Notes: generated by a model from the sequence alone, not told the origin. Positions 42,921 to 52,738 are shown, numbered from the stretch's first letter. The stretch is 64,000 nucleotides of DNA from Saccharothrix sp. NRRL B-16314 (GCF_000716595.1 NZ_JNXC01000029.1:29505-93504), one strand, 5' to 3'. Numbers and translations are program-made.

Positions 42921-43092
42921 CGGTCATGTCCATCCCGCCGTCACCACCGCGGCCTTCGGGTGTCGACTCGTCCGCCTGCGTGTTGGGCGTGTTGGCCTGG
43001 TCGTCCGCGAACGTCGGCCGGCTGTGCTCGTCGGCGAAATCGGGTTCGTGCTCCATGTCCGGCGTGGTGGGGTCGTTCTCACGTGGGTCCAT
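42907..43092 (-). CDS. Small acidic hydrophilic protein
   Basis: 61 residues, rich in Asp, Glu, Thr and Pro, with no cysteine, no hydrophobic core and no signal; probably disordered. A good ribosome site (GGAG four bases before ATG 43092) supports it as a real gene despite its size. It lies 45 bases downstream of a membrane protein gene on the same strand. Function unknown. Confidence 0.65.
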   Translation of the reverse strand: MDPRENDPTTPDMEHEPDFADEHSRPTFADDQANTPNTQADESTPEGRGGDGGMDMTGDGH

Positions 43093-43137
43093 GCGTCTCC
43101 GGCTACCCGCTGACGGCCACCCCGACGCCTGCCGCCG

Positions 43138-44292
43138 TCACCGCCCGCGGGTCGGGGCGACGTCCTCGGCGCCTTCCAGCACGATCTCGCGGCGTTCCCG
43201 CGCGCGGTAGCCGTAAGTCGCTTCACGGACGGTGATGTCGTCCTCCAGCCCGGACCCGACCGCACCCGCGATCGCGCCCAGCACACTCGCCATCAGCGCG
43301 ATGACCAGGTAGTGCGTGACGCCGACCGGGTGGCCCAGCGTGGCGGCCAGGTACGAGGGCGGGACGACCAGCGCCACCGCGGCGAGCGCGACCGCGAACA
43401 TGGCCACGAAGAACGCGGCGCTGCCGGCGGCGACCGTGACGACCGTGCTGGCGTTGCGCAGCCGGACGTCGGGATCGCGGCCCCCGCGGTTCCGCTCCCA
43501 CAGCTCGTGCGACACGATGATCCAGACGGTCATGGTGGCGACGGCGGCCGTGGTCACGCCGGCGAGCCTGAGCGGGCTGAGGGAGTCCGCGAGGGTCCAG
43601 ATGCTGGAGTACAGCACGCCGAACGCGATACCGGTCAGCGCGCCCGCCAGGGCGGTGGACAGCCCGCGCAGCAGCTGCCACGGCCGGTTGACCCGGACCA
43701 TCCCGGCCAGCAGGTGCGGCAGGCCACGCCGGCGGGCGACGTGGAGGTGCGGCGAGCCGGGTTCCGCCGGACCCACCACCCGGATCGTCCGCGACGACAG
43801 CCGGTGCCGGAGTTCGGCGAGCGCGGCCGGCTCGCGGGGGTCGTCGGGCGGTGCGGCGAGGTAGGCGACGATCGCGACCACGGCCGTGCTCAGCCGGCGG
43901 CGCAGGTGCCGGCCGCCGAGCGCGGGCAGCGAGATCACCGCGACCCGGTCGGCCGAGTGGATGTCGGCGACGACGACCGCGGCGCCGTCCGGCATCGGCT
44001 GGTCGGTGACGCAGACCACCAGGTCCCACCCGGTGTCGCGGACGTGCTCGCGCGCCTTCTCCACCAGCGGGGTGCAGTCCGGGTGCATCGCCTCGAACGG
44101 CTCGTGCATCGGGTCGACGAACCAGGAGACCTGGTCGTCCACGTGGGCGCGGAGGCGTTCGGGCAGCACGTCGCACAGCCGGTCGACGAGGATCGAGGGC
44201 AGACCGGGATCGGCGAGCACGCCCACCGCCACCCTCTGCGGCAGCGCGTCGTCGGGCCCCTGCCGGGCGGTGTGGTGGTCGGGGTCGGTCAT
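43138..44292 (-). CDS. Multi-pass membrane protein with cytosolic N-terminal domain, unknown function
   Basis: 384 residues. The first about 200 form a soluble domain (VAVGVLADPGLPSILVDRLCDVLPE, WDLVVCVTDQPMPDGAAVVVADI) with nucleotide-binding-like beta strands. Then at least four hydrophobic helices: LAGALTGIAFGVLYSSIWTL, LAGVTTAAVATMTVWIIVS, FFVAMFAVALAAVALVV and LVIALMASVLGAIAGAVGS. Similar conserved hypothetical membrane proteins occur in actinomycetes, but I know no function. ATG 44292 lacks a clear ribosome site. The small acidic gene follows downstream. Confidence 0.82.
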   Translation of the reverse strand: MTDPDHHTARQGPDDALPQRVAVGVLADPGLPSILVDRLCDVLPERLRAHVDDQVSWFVDPMHEPFEAMHPDCTPLVEKAREHVRDTGWDLVVCVTDQPMPDGAAVVVADIHSADRVAVISLPALGGRHLRRRLSTAVVAIVAYLAAPPDDPREPAALAELRHRLSSRTIRVVGPAEPGSPHLHVARRRGLPHLLAGMVRVNRPWQLLRGLSTALAGALTGIAFGVLYSSIWTLADSLSPLRLAGVTTAAVATMTVWIIVSHELWERNRGGRDPDVRLRNASTVVTVAAGSAAFFVAMFAVALAAVALVVPPSYLAATLGHPVGVTHYLVIALMASVLGAIAGAVGSGLEDDITVREATYGYRARERREIVLEGAEDVAPTRGR

Positions 44293-44386
44293 CGGGCGAG
44301 GTCCGGGATCACAGGGCGTTCCTCCAGCGGGCGTCGTCCCCGTGATCTACCCGCTCCCGCCGGTCGGAAACCGGGCGAGGCCCGTC

Positions 44387-45094
44387 TCACCGGTCGAAGG
44401 AGACCCCGGTGCGCACCCGCAGCTCGGTGGTGGGGCAGCCGCCGTCGGCCGGGCGTTCCGCGGTGAACGTGTACTCCTGGTCGCCCGCCACCGGGAACTC
44501 CGCCCGCACCATGTCGTCGCGGGACACGGCCTCGGCGACGACCGCGCCGCCCACCGAGACGCGCCACCGCACCTCCGCCTCGCAGTCGGGCAGTTCGACG
44601 GTCAGCCCGCCCGCACCCCGCTGCGCCACCGGCTGGTGGGTGACGGCGAACCGGGTCTCCACCGTCGTCCCGGCGGCCAACTCGTACACGTGCACCGGTG
44701 CGCAGATCGACGCCTCGGCGGCCTTGGTGCACTCCTGCTCGGTCCGGGGCGCGTCACCGCCGACGACCTCGGCGCTCACGTGGACGGGCAGCTGCGCCGC
44801 GAGGAGCCCGAACACACCACCCGTGGCGATCAGCACGAACGCCGACGCCGTCGACACCACGGCCGTGCGCATCCGCTGCCGCACCGCCTCGGCGCGCTTG
44901 CGCGCGTCGGCCTCCACCTTCGCCAGCAGCTCGGGTTTGTCCGTCGCCAGTGAGAGCACCAGCGCGAGGTCGCGGACCGTGCCCTTGGCCGCACGGGCCG
45001 CCGCCCACGCCGACACGGCCGCCACGAACGCGCTGAAGATCCCCGCCACCCACGACCAACGTTCGATCAACTCCCACGACACCGCGCCATTCAA
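44387..45094 (-). CDS. Two-helix membrane protein with extracellular domain, unknown function
   Basis: 235 residues. Hydrophobic segment near the N-terminus (VAGIFSAFVAAVSAWAA), a charged cytosolic stretch with coiled-coil character (LLAKVEADARKRAEAVRQRM), a second helix (AVVSTASAFVLIATGGVFGLLAA), then about 120 residues outside with cysteine pairs (EQECTKAAEASICAP, LPDCEAEV, DGGCPTTE). The start is uncertain: TTG 45094 or GTG 45082, both without good ribosome sites. Not recognised as a family. Confidence 0.7.
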   Translation of the reverse strand: MNGAVSWELIERWSWVAGIFSAFVAAVSAWAAARAAKGTVRDLALVLSLATDKPELLAKVEADARKRAEAVRQRMRTAVVSTASAFVLIATGGVFGLLAAQLPVHVSAEVVGGDAPRTEQECTKAAEASICAPVHVYELAAGTTVETRFAVTHQPVAQRGAGGLTVELPDCEAEVRWRVSVGGAVVAEAVSRDDMVRAEFPVAGDQEYTFTAERPADGGCPTTELRVRTGVSFDR

Positions 45095-45416
45095 GCAGGG
45101 CGACGCGGGCCGGCGGGGCGCTTTCCACCGTTGCGCGGCGGTGATGGCGCAGCCGCCCCGGTCACGGCCCCGCGCCGAAGCCGATCATGACCAGTTCGTT
45201 CGAGCGCAAAGGTTTCGAGCACACCGCCTGCGACCGCCGGTGGTGCATTCGGGTGGACGAACACCCCTCCAAGAGTGGCTGACCTCCTCCGCACGGGTGG
45301 CTAGCGTCGAGGTCGTCGGGGGGCATCGCCACTTACGGTCACACCGCCACCGCGGGTCTGCGGCGCCTCCCGGCCGCGCGATCAACAGCGCACCACCGAA
45401 TCGGGAGGAAACCCCT
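45095..45416. other. Intergenic region upstream of S8 protease
   Basis: Divergent gap of 322 bases. It should hold promoters for the protease and the membrane protein gene, but I see no clear hexamers, hairpin, repeat or small gene. GGGAGGA at 45403-45409 is the protease ribosome site. Confidence 0.5.
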
Positions 45417-48400
45417 GTGTCCAGACCTCGAAAGCGCGGTAAAGCCCTGGGCGCCGTCGTCCTGGCGGCCGGGCTCGTCGCCGCACCGGTGACGGGAGTG
45501 GCCGGTGCGGAACCGGTGCCGACGGGCGCGCCACCGCGGACCGTCACCCTGATCACCGGAGACCGGGTCGTGGTGACCGGCACGGCGGTCGGCGCGTTCC
45601 AGCCCGGTCCCGGCCGCGAGGCGACGACCTTCCACACGGTCCACCGGGACGGGCGGCTGCACGTCGTCCCGGAGGACGCGGCCAAGGGCATCGCCGCGGG
45701 CAGGCTCGACCCGCGGCTGTTCGACGTGACCGGCCTGATCGAAGCCGGCTACGACGACGCCCGCAGCGACCACGTGCCGCTCATCATCACCGGCGCGCCC
45801 ACCACGGGTCTGCACGCCGCCAGGGCGTTACCCGGTGCTGTTGCGGCACAAGCGCCCAAGACCGGCGCGGCGTTCCAGGACCTGCTCGCCGACCCCGGCG
45901 TGACCAAGGTGTGGCTCGACGGCGTGCTCCGCCCCACCCTCGACCGCTCCACCGCGCAGATCGGCGCGCCCACCGCGTGGCAGAGCGGCTTGACGGGCAA
46001 GGGCATCCGGGTCGCGGTGCTCGACGGCGGCGTGGACGGCGACCACCCCGACCTGGCGGGCAAGGAGATCGCCGCGCGCAACTTCACCGACGACCCCGAC
46101 GGCTCCGACCTCGACGGCCACGGCACGCACGTCGCGGCGACCATCGCCAGCGGCAACCGGACATACCGGGGCGTGGCACCGGACGCGCGAATCCTCGACG
46201 GCAAGGTGTGCAAGAACGGCGGCTGCCCCCAGTCGTGGGTGATGGCCGGCATGCAGTGGGCGGTCGACGAGGGCGCCGACGTGGTCAACCTCAGCCTCGG
46301 CGGCTACGACTCACCGGACATCGACCCGCTGGAGGAAGCGGTCAACCAGCTGTCGGCGAAGACCGGCACCCTGTTCGTCGTCGCGGCGGGCAACGGCGGG
46401 CGGCCCGAGTCGATCGACTCGCCGGGCAGCGCGGACGCGGCGCTCACCGTCGGCGCGGTCCGGCACGACGACGACCTCGCCCACTTCTCCAGCCGCGGCC
46501 CGCGCAACGGCGACGGCGCGGTGAAGCCGGACATCACCGCGCCCGGTCTGAACATCGTCGCGGCGAAGGCCGCCAAGGCGATCATCGGCACCCCCATCGG
46601 CCGGCGGCACCTGTCGCTGTCCGGCACGTCGATGGCCACCCCGCACGTCGCGGGCGCGGCGGCACTGCTCGCGCAGCAGCACCCCGACTGGAACGGCACG
46701 CAGCTCAAGTCCGCGTTGACGGCCTCCGCCAAGCCCAATCCCGGGGCGGGCGTGTTCGACCAGGGCGCCGGCCGGGTCGACCTGACGCGCGCGATCACCG
46801 CGACCGTCGGCGCCGAGCCGGTGAGCGTCACGTTCGCCGAGCAGCCGTGGCCGCACAACGACGACGCACCGGTCACCAAGACCGTCACCTACCGCAACAG
46901 CGGCACGGAGCCCGTCACCTTCGACCTCACCGCCGAGCTGCGCGGTCCTGACGGCCGTGCCGCGCCCGAGGGCCTGCTCACCGTGACCCCGGCGCGGGTC
47001 GTCGTGCCCGCCGGCGGCACGACCGCGGTGGCCGTCACCGCGGACACCAGCGTCGGCGGCCTCGACGGCGTCTACTCCGGCGTCCTGGTCGGCGGACCGA
47101 CGCGCACACCGGTCAGCCTCTCCCGCGAGGTCGAGAGCTACGACATCGCGGTCGAGCACGTCGACGCCGACGGCAACCCGGCCCTGGACCACACGACCGC
47201 GCTCGTCGGCATGGACAACGACGTCTACACGAACGTCTACGGCACCAACGGAACCGCCACCGCGCGCGTGCCCAAGGGCGAGTACATGGCGCGTTCCGTC
47301 GTGCGCACCGGCGCCGAAGTCGCAGTGCTGGCGAGGCCGGCCATGACCGTCGACGCCGACCACACGCGGTTCACGTTCGAAGCCGCGGCGGCCCGGCCGA
47401 TCCACGTCGCCGCGCCCGATCCCGCCGCGCTCCCGATGATCAGCGACATCAACGTCGCCAGGGTGTTCAACGGCCGGCGCGTCGTGCTCAACACGGCGTT
47501 CTTCGCAGGCTTCGACGGCATGTCGATCGGTCACGCCGGCCCGACCCTGCCCGAGGACCAGCTTGGCGTCTCCATCGGCGCCCAGTTCCAGGCCGCGCCG
47601 GTCGACGGCACGCCGGTGCACTACCGGTTCCGCTGGGTCGAGCACGCGGTGCCCGACGGGTTCACCCGCGCGCCCACCCTGGACGAGCTGGCCGAGGTGC
47701 GGACCAGCTTCGCGCCGGGCCCGGCCGACCGACGGCACCTGCACAGCGGCAACGCGAGCCCGCTGGACGGTTCCGGCGGCTGGTCGGTGCTGCTGCCCGT
47801 GCCCGCCGGCGGCACGGTGCTCGACCGCATCACGCCGGACCAGCTGACCTGGGGCTGGTCCTACTCGCGGCAGTCGCCGGAGTACCGGACCGAGGCGGAC
47901 TACTCGTCGTTCAACCGCAAGTACGCGCTGGGCGGCGACTACTCCGAGCGGTTCCTGTTCCCGGTGCTCGGGCCCGGCCTGTCCGGGTACTCGGCCACCT
48001 ACCTCGGCCTGCACGAGGACCGCATCACGGCGCAGGTGCCGCTGGTCAACGACCGCGACGGCAACCTGGGCCGGGCGAGCCACGAGTCGGCGCGCACCTC
48101 GCTGTACCGGGACGGGCGGCTGGTCGGCCTGGCCCGCGACCAGGTGGCCGAGTTCAGCGTGCCGGCGGGGGAGGCCCACTACCGGCTGGAGCACGACGTC
48201 GTCCGGGACCCGGACGTCAACGACCTGACCACCCGGATCAGCGGGGCGTGGACGTTCCGGACGGACGTGCTGCCCGACGGCCACGGCCGCAGGCTGCCGC
48301 TGTCGGTGGTGCGGTTCGCCCCGGAGCTGGACGCGGCGGGTGGCGCGCCCGCCGGTCGCCCGCTGAGCGTGCCGCTGACCGTGGAGCAGCAGGACGGCGC

Positions 48401-48605
48401 GGACAACGGCGAGGTGCGCGAGGTCCGGGTCGACGTGTCGTTCGACGACGGGAAGAACTGGCGGCGGGTGTCCGTCGTGGACGGTGCCGCGGTGATCCGA
48501 CACCCGCACGCGGCCGGCTACGCGTCGCTGCGCGCCTCCGGTTCGGACAGTGACGGCAACACGTTCGAGCACACCGTGATCCGCGCTTACAAGATCACCG
48601 GGTAG
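45417..48605 (+). CDS. Large secreted subtilisin-like serine protease (S8)
   Basis: 1062 residues from GTG 45417. Signal peptide about 1-32, propeptide-like region to about 175. The catalytic triad is Asp203 (VLDGGVDGDHPDL), His235 (DGHGTHVA) and Ser405 (GTSMATPHVAG). After about 440 come beta-rich regions (a Fn3/CARDB-like stretch and others) of some 600 residues without recognised catalytic function, which may bind cell wall or substrate. Same architecture as many 1000-1200-residue actinomycete S8 proteases. A strong terminator hairpin follows. Confidence 0.93.
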   Translation: MSRPRKRGKALGAVVLAAGLVAAPVTGVAGAEPVPTGAPPRTVTLITGDRVVVTGTAVGAFQPGPGREATTFHTVHRDGRLHVVPEDAAKGIAAGRLDPRLFDVTGLIEAGYDDARSDHVPLIITGAPTTGLHAARALPGAVAAQAPKTGAAFQDLLADPGVTKVWLDGVLRPTLDRSTAQIGAPTAWQSGLTGKGIRVAVLDGGVDGDHPDLAGKEIAARNFTDDPDGSDLDGHGTHVAATIASGNRTYRGVAPDARILDGKVCKNGGCPQSWVMAGMQWAVDEGADVVNLSLGGYDSPDIDPLEEAVNQLSAKTGTLFVVAAGNGGRPESIDSPGSADAALTVGAVRHDDDLAHFSSRGPRNGDGAVKPDITAPGLNIVAAKAAKAIIGTPIGRRHLSLSGTSMATPHVAGAAALLAQQHPDWNGTQLKSALTASAKPNPGAGVFDQGAGRVDLTRAITATVGAEPVSVTFAEQPWPHNDDAPVTKTVTYRNSGTEPVTFDLTAELRGPDGRAAPEGLLTVTPARVVVPAGGTTAVAVTADTSVGGLDGVYSGVLVGGPTRTPVSLSREVESYDIAVEHVDADGNPALDHTTALVGMDNDVYTNVYGTNGTATARVPKGEYMARSVVRTGAEVAVLARPAMTVDADHTRFTFEAAAARPIHVAAPDPAALPMISDINVARVFNGRRVVLNTAFFAGFDGMSIGHAGPTLPEDQLGVSIGAQFQAAPVDGTPVHYRFRWVEHAVPDGFTRAPTLDELAEVRTSFAPGPADRRHLHSGNASPLDGSGGWSVLLPVPAGGTVLDRITPDQLTWGWSYSRQSPEYRTEADYSSFNRKYALGGDYSERFLFPVLGPGLSGYSATYLGLHEDRITAQVPLVNDRDGNLGRASHESARTSLYRDGRLVGLARDQVAEFSVPAGEAHYRLEHDVVRDPDVNDLTTRISGAWTFRTDVLPDGHGRRLPLSVVRFAPELDAAGGAPAGRPLSVPLTVEQQDGADNGEVREVRVDVSFDDGKNWRRVSVVDGAAVIRHPHAAGYASLRASGSDSDGNTFEHTVIRAYKITG

Positions 48606-48614
48606 GGCGTTCCG

Positions 48615-48645
48615 GTGCCGGGAGGGAAGCCGCCCCTCCCGGCAC
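48615..48645 (+). terminator. Hairpin downstream of S8 protease
   Basis: Perfect 12-bp stem (GTGCCGGGAGGG at 48615-48626 with 48634-48645), seven-base loop, nine bases after the stop. Confidence 0.8.
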
Positions 48646-48681
48646 GTCCGCTCGGCGTTCCCGCTCGGCCTTCCCGCTCGA

Positions 48682-49065
48682 TCAGGCGGGCACACGGCGG
48701 GAACGGGCCAGCGCCAACCCGCCCAGCACCATGCCGGCCAGCCCCACCACCATGGCGACGATGGCGCCGGCCCGCCCGTTGCCGGTGCCGAAGCCACCGG
48801 CGGAGTTGGCGTAGTGCAGCCCGCCGACGGCCAGCGCGACGAGGCCCGCCACCCCGGCCGCGATGGCTCCGCCCCGACCGCCACCGGAACTGCGGGCGGC
48901 GCGCAGGGCGAGCACGCCCAGGACCACGCCGACCAACCCCACCAACGCGGCGACCGTGGGCAGGAGCCGCCCGGTGCCGATGCCCTCGGCGTTCTGCGCC
49001 GCGTTCTGGGCCGCGTCCTGCGCTGCGGCGAGCACCTCGGGGAACAGGGCCTCTGGTGAACTCAT
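48682..49065 (-). CDS. Small four-helix membrane protein (DUF6223-like)
   Basis: 127 residues. After an Ala/Gln-rich amphipathic N-terminus there are four hydrophobic helices. Halves are related: LVGLVGVVLGVLALRAARS and VVGLAGMVLGGLALARSRR mark an internal duplication. It resembles small actinobacterial membrane proteins grouped as DUF6223; this naming is tentative. GAGGAGAGAG precedes ATG 49065. It is divergent from the sensor kinase, so it could be a target of that two-component system. Confidence 0.78.
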   Translation of the reverse strand: MSSPEALFPEVLAAAQDAAQNAAQNAEGIGTGRLLPTVAALVGLVGVVLGVLALRAARSSGGGRGGAIAAGVAGLVALAVGGLHYANSAGGFGTGNGRAGAIVAMVVGLAGMVLGGLALARSRRVPA

Positions 49066-49284
49066 GTCTCTCTCCTCTTCCCGCCACGATTTCCTTGCCG
49101 GCTGATCATGTCGCCGGGTGGGCCGCGGGTCGTCTGGCGGACGGACGCCCTTCGCGCTGCCACCGGTGCCGGAGCCGACTGCCGCCGGCGGTGCGGTAGC
49201 GCGGGGATGTACTGCGTGCGCGGTAGTCGAGGGGTCATCCGCGGGGAGGAGTCGCCCTCGGGGGGATCGGGTTACGGTGCGCGC

Positions 49285-50406
49285 ATGAGGACAGGACGGT
49301 CCGGTGTTCCGGCCGGTGTGCGGGATTGGGCGATCGCCGTCGGCGTGGCGGCGACGCTGCTCGTCGCCGGGCTGTCCGGGGACCACCCCGCCGACCTGCT
49401 CGGGTACGCGCTGATGGTGGGCAGCGGACTGGCGCTGGCCGCACGTCGGCACGCACCGGTGCCGGTGCTGGCCGTGACCGGGCTGTGCGCGGTGGGGTAC
49501 CAGGCGGTCGGTTTCGACGTGCCCGCGGTCGCGTTCCTGTTCGCCGTGTACGCCTCCGTGCGGGCGGGCCACCACGTCATCACGGTCGTGGCGGCCGTGA
49601 TGACGTTGGCGGCCTTGCCGTTCGGGGCTCTGGTGCTCGCGCAGGACATGCCCGTGGGCGAGGCACTGGTGCGGGCCAGGGGCGCGCTGGAAATCGCCTG
49701 GCTGGTCGCCGCCGGCGCCGCGGGTGAGGCGCTGCGGCAGGCCGAGCGCCGGGCGGACGAAGCCGAGCGCACCAAGGAGGAGGCCGCGCGCCGACGTGCC
49801 AACGAGGAGCGGCTGCACATCGCGCGGGAGCTGCACGACTCCCTCACCCACCAGATCTCGATCATCAAGTTGCAGGCCGGTGTCGCCGTCCACCTGGCAC
49901 GCAAACGCGGTGAACAGGTGCCGGAGGCGCTGCTGGCGATCGAGGAAGCCGGTCGTGAGGCGACCCGGGAGCTGCGCGCCACCCTGGAGGCGCTGCGCGA
50001 CGACGGCACGACACCGCCGCACGGGCTCGCCCACGTCCCGGACCTGGTCGAACGCGCCCGCACGACCGGCCTGGACGCGACGCTGACGATCGACGGGCAG
50101 CGGCACGACGTGCCGGTCGCGGTGGACCGGACCGCCTACCGGATCGTCCAGGAGTCGCTGACCAACATCACCCGGCACGCGGCGGCGGCCACCGCGTCCG
50201 TCCGGATCGACTACCGCCCGGACGCCCTCGCGATCCGGGTGGACGACGACGGCAAGGCCACACCGGGCACCACCGCGCTGCCGGGCGTCGGGCTGCTCGG
50301 GATGCGCGAGCGGGTCACCGCGCTCGGCGGTCGCCTGCGGGCGGAACCGCGCAGCGAGGGCGGCTTCACCGTGCACGCCGAACTCCCCGTGGACCGGACG
50401 TCGTGA
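49285..50406 (+). CDS. Two-component sensor histidine kinase (HisKA_3, NarL-type)
   Basis: 373 residues from ATG 49285. N-terminal region with about four to five helices (to about 140), then a coiled coil (ERRADEAERTKEEAARRRANEE), the phosphoacceptor HIARELHDSLTHQISIIKLQ (His in ELHDS) and an ATPase domain with N-box QESLTNITRHA and G-box VGLLGMRERV. It should phosphorylate the response regulator whose GTG overlaps its stop. The signal is unknown; the short loops suggest membrane or small-molecule sensing. Confidence 0.94.
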   Translation: MRTGRSGVPAGVRDWAIAVGVAATLLVAGLSGDHPADLLGYALMVGSGLALAARRHAPVPVLAVTGLCAVGYQAVGFDVPAVAFLFAVYASVRAGHHVITVVAAVMTLAALPFGALVLAQDMPVGEALVRARGALEIAWLVAAGAAGEALRQAERRADEAERTKEEAARRRANEERLHIARELHDSLTHQISIIKLQAGVAVHLARKRGEQVPEALLAIEEAGREATRELRATLEALRDDGTTPPHGLAHVPDLVERARTTGLDATLTIDGQRHDVPVAVDRTAYRIVQESLTNITRHAAAATASVRIDYRPDALAIRVDDDGKATPGTTALPGVGLLGMRERVTALGGRLRAEPRSEGGFTVHAELPVDRTS

Positions 50407-51059
50407 TCCGGGTCCTGCTGGTGGACGACCAGCCGCTCCTGCGCAGCGGGTTCCGCGCGCTCCTCGACGTCGAGGACGACATCGAGGTGGTGGCCGAGGC
50501 CGCCGACGGGAGGGAGGGGCTGGCGCTCGCCCGGGAGCACTTGCCGGACATCGCGCTCATCGACATCCAGATGCCGGTCATGGACGGCATCGAGGCGACC
50601 CGGCGCATCGCCGAGGACCCGGCCCTGGCCGGGGTGCACGTCGTCATCCTGACCAACTACGGCTTCGACGAGCACGTGTTCAACGCCTTGCGCGCCGGTG
50701 CCGCCGGGTTCCTCGTCAAGGACATCGAGCCGGAGGACTTCCTGCACTCCGTGCGGGTGGCCGCGCGTGGTGACGCGCTGCTCGCGCCGTCGATCACCCG
50801 CAAGCTGATCGACCGGTACGTGAGCGAACCGCTCCACGTGCAAGCGGACGTGAAGGGGCTGACCAACCGCGAGCGGGAGGCCGTCGTGCTGGTGGCGCGC
50901 GGCCTGTCCAACGACGAGATCGCCGACCGCATGGTGATCAGCCCGCTGACCGCCAAGACCCACGTCAACCGGGCCATGACCAAGCTCCACGCCCGTGACC
51001 GCGCCCAACTCGTGGTGCTCGCGTACGAGTCGGGCCTGGTGTCCCCGCGCAACCGCTGA
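50403..51059 (+). CDS. NarL/LuxR-family response regulator
   Basis: 218 residues. Receiver domain with VDDQPLLRSGF and phospho-acceptor Asp in LIDIQMPVMDG, then a LuxR helix-turn-helix (LTNREREAVVLVARGLSNDEIADRMVISPLTAKTHVNRAMTKL). Starts at GTG 50403, overlapping the kinase stop by four bases. Targets may include the divergent membrane protein at 48682-49065. Confidence 0.95.
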   Translation: MIRVLLVDDQPLLRSGFRALLDVEDDIEVVAEAADGREGLALAREHLPDIALIDIQMPVMDGIEATRRIAEDPALAGVHVVILTNYGFDEHVFNALRAGAAGFLVKDIEPEDFLHSVRVAARGDALLAPSITRKLIDRYVSEPLHVQADVKGLTNREREAVVLVARGLSNDEIADRMVISPLTAKTHVNRAMTKLHARDRAQLVVLAYESGLVSPRNR

Positions 51060-51125
51060 AGTACCGGCGGACTCGGTGCACGAGCGGACGCAGCAGCTTC
51101 AGCGGGCTCGGCCGGCTCGGCCGAC

Positions 51126-51659
51126 TCAGGGGGCGAAGTCCCAGCGGGTGGCGCCGTACGGCTCCGCGCCGGCCACGCCGACGGCGGTGCGCAGCGTGAG
51201 CCGGTACAGGTGCCAGGGTGCGGGGCCCGCGCTGGGAGCGCTGAACGGGGCGGTGAACGCGTCGCCCTCCACCGTGACCGGCCACCCGCTCGAGCGGTAG
51301 ACGGCCGCCACGCGTTCCAGGGTGGCGGGGTCGGTGACCCGGCGGGCCTCACCCTCCAGCACCAGGTCGATGCCGGTCAGGCGCACCGACACGCTGCACG
51401 CCGGGTTCACCGCCAGGTTGCGCGACTTGCGCGTCCCCGGCCCGCTCTTGAAGTACAGGGCGTCATCCACCCACACGGCCCCGACGCCCGCCGAGTGCGG
51501 TCGCCCGTCGGGCCGCACGGTGCCCAGGAAGAACGTCAGGTGGGACTCGGGCGTGCCGGCGGCGGCGAGGACGTCGCGCGGCCTGCTCCACGGCAGCTCG
51601 GCGAACCCGTACCGGTCGAGGTTCCGCGTCGAGATCGGTTCGGTCATGTTCTCGGTCAT
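51126..51659 (-). CDS. Pyridoxamine 5'-phosphate oxidase-fold flavin-binding protein
   Basis: 177 residues. Split-barrel fold typical of the PPOX superfamily (FFLGTVRPDGRPHSAGVGAVWVDDALYFKSGPGTRKSRNLAVNPACSVSVR), with a TGIDLVLEGEARRV strand. Members bind FMN, F420 or heme and reduce various substrates. Actinobacterial proteins of this pattern are often F420-dependent, but cofactor choice cannot be fixed by eye. It follows the HxlR gene by 67 bases on the same strand. Confidence 0.85.
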   Translation of the reverse strand: MTENMTEPISTRNLDRYGFAELPWSRPRDVLAAAGTPESHLTFFLGTVRPDGRPHSAGVGAVWVDDALYFKSGPGTRKSRNLAVNPACSVSVRLTGIDLVLEGEARRVTDPATLERVAAVYRSSGWPVTVEGDAFTAPFSAPSAGPAPWHLYRLTLRTAVGVAGAEPYGATRWDFAP

Positions 51660-51726
51660 ACCCGTGCGACGAACGGCACCACCGGCGACTCGACACCCGA
51701 TCCGGGAAAGTTCGCTCGCACGCCCG

Positions 51727-52107
51727 TCAGGCGTCGAAGCGGTGGCGGGAGGCTTCGATGTGGGCGAGGTGCTGCCGCGTCCAGTCGCACATCCGGTGGA
51801 CCGTCTCCCGCAGGGCCAGGCCCGGCTCGGTGAGCGTGTACTCGACCTTGGGCGGGACGGTGGGGTGCACGGTCCGCACGACGAGGCCGTCCCGCTCCAG
51901 CACGCGCAGGTTCTGGGTGAGCATCTTGTGGCTGATGCCCTCGACCTCGTCCCGCAACGCGCTGAAGCGCAGCGTCCCCTCACCCAGCGCGTCGATGATC
52001 AGCAGTGCCCACTTGGTGGCGACGTCCGAGAAGATCTCCCGCGCCAACGAGTCCGCCCGCCGCAGGTCCGCGTCCTCCGGCAGGCCCTTGAACTGCTTGG
52101 TCACCAC
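51727..52107 (-). CDS. HxlR-family transcriptional regulator
   Basis: 126 residues. Winged helix of the HxlR/DUF24 class: FSDVATKWALLIIDALGEGTLRFSALRDEVEGISHKMLTQNLRVLERDGLVVR and PPKVEYTLTEPG. No conserved N-terminal cysteine, so it is probably not a thiol sensor. GGGGAACCTC precedes the GTG at 52107. It may control the downstream PPOX-fold gene and the divergent RidA gene across the 121-base gap. Confidence 0.92.
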   Translation of the reverse strand: MVTKQFKGLPEDADLRRADSLAREIFSDVATKWALLIIDALGEGTLRFSALRDEVEGISHKMLTQNLRVLERDGLVVRTVHPTVPPKVEYTLTEPGLALRETVHRMCDWTRQHLAHIEASRHRFDA

Positions 52108-52228
52108 GAGGTTCCCCAGTCACCGAAAAGTGCGTTCTTCCACGTCAGCCGCCACTCTCCTACGGTTCCCCGGTAACCACAAGAGACCGCGAGGGTACCA
52201 ACGCCCTCGTGTCGAGGAGGTAGGCAGC

Positions 52229-52636
52229 ATGGCCATCACCCTGGTGAACCCCGGTGGACTGCCGGAGGTCGACGCCTACCGGCAGGTGTCGATCGCGACC
52301 GGGTCGAAGCTGGTCTTCCTGGCCGGGCAGGTCGCCTGGGACGCCGACGGTGCCACCGTCGGCCGAGGAGACCTCGCCGCACAGGTGGAGCAGTGCTACC
52401 TCAACGTCGGCACCGCCCTGGCCGCGGTCGGCGGTTCCTTCGCCGACGTCGCGAAGCTGACCGTGTACGTCGTCGACTGGACCCCGGACAAGATGCCCCG
52501 GTTCCTGGCGGGCGTCGCGCGGGCGGCCGAGAAGCTGGGGACGACCCCGGTGCCGCCGGGCACGCTGATCGGCGTCGCCGCGCTCGACGTGCCCGACCAC
52601 CTGGTCGAGGTGGAAGCCACCGCCGTCCTCGACTGA
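52229..52636 (+). CDS. RidA/YjgF-family enamine/imine deaminase
   Basis: 135 residues. RidA fold with SIATGSKLVFLAGQVAWDADG, VGTALAAVGGSFADVAKLTVYVVD and VPPGTLIGVAALDVPDHLVEVEATAV. RidA proteins hydrolyse reactive enamines/imines made by PLP enzymes. The Arg of the classic active site is not in its usual place, so it may be one of the divergent subfamilies. GAGGAGG precedes the ATG. A PLP-dependent decarboxylase gene follows 102 bases downstream. Confidence 0.88.
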   Translation: MAITLVNPGGLPEVDAYRQVSIATGSKLVFLAGQVAWDADGATVGRGDLAAQVEQCYLNVGTALAAVGGSFADVAKLTVYVVDWTPDKMPRFLAGVARAAEKLGTTPVPPGTLIGVAALDVPDHLVEVEATAVLD

Positions 52637-52738
52637 CGGTCACGGACCGACAGTCACGCTTTCGAGGCATCGACACGGGGGCCGATCGGTTGAAAACTCA
52701 GACGCAGGGCAGTCTTCGCCCGACGGAAAGAGCCGATC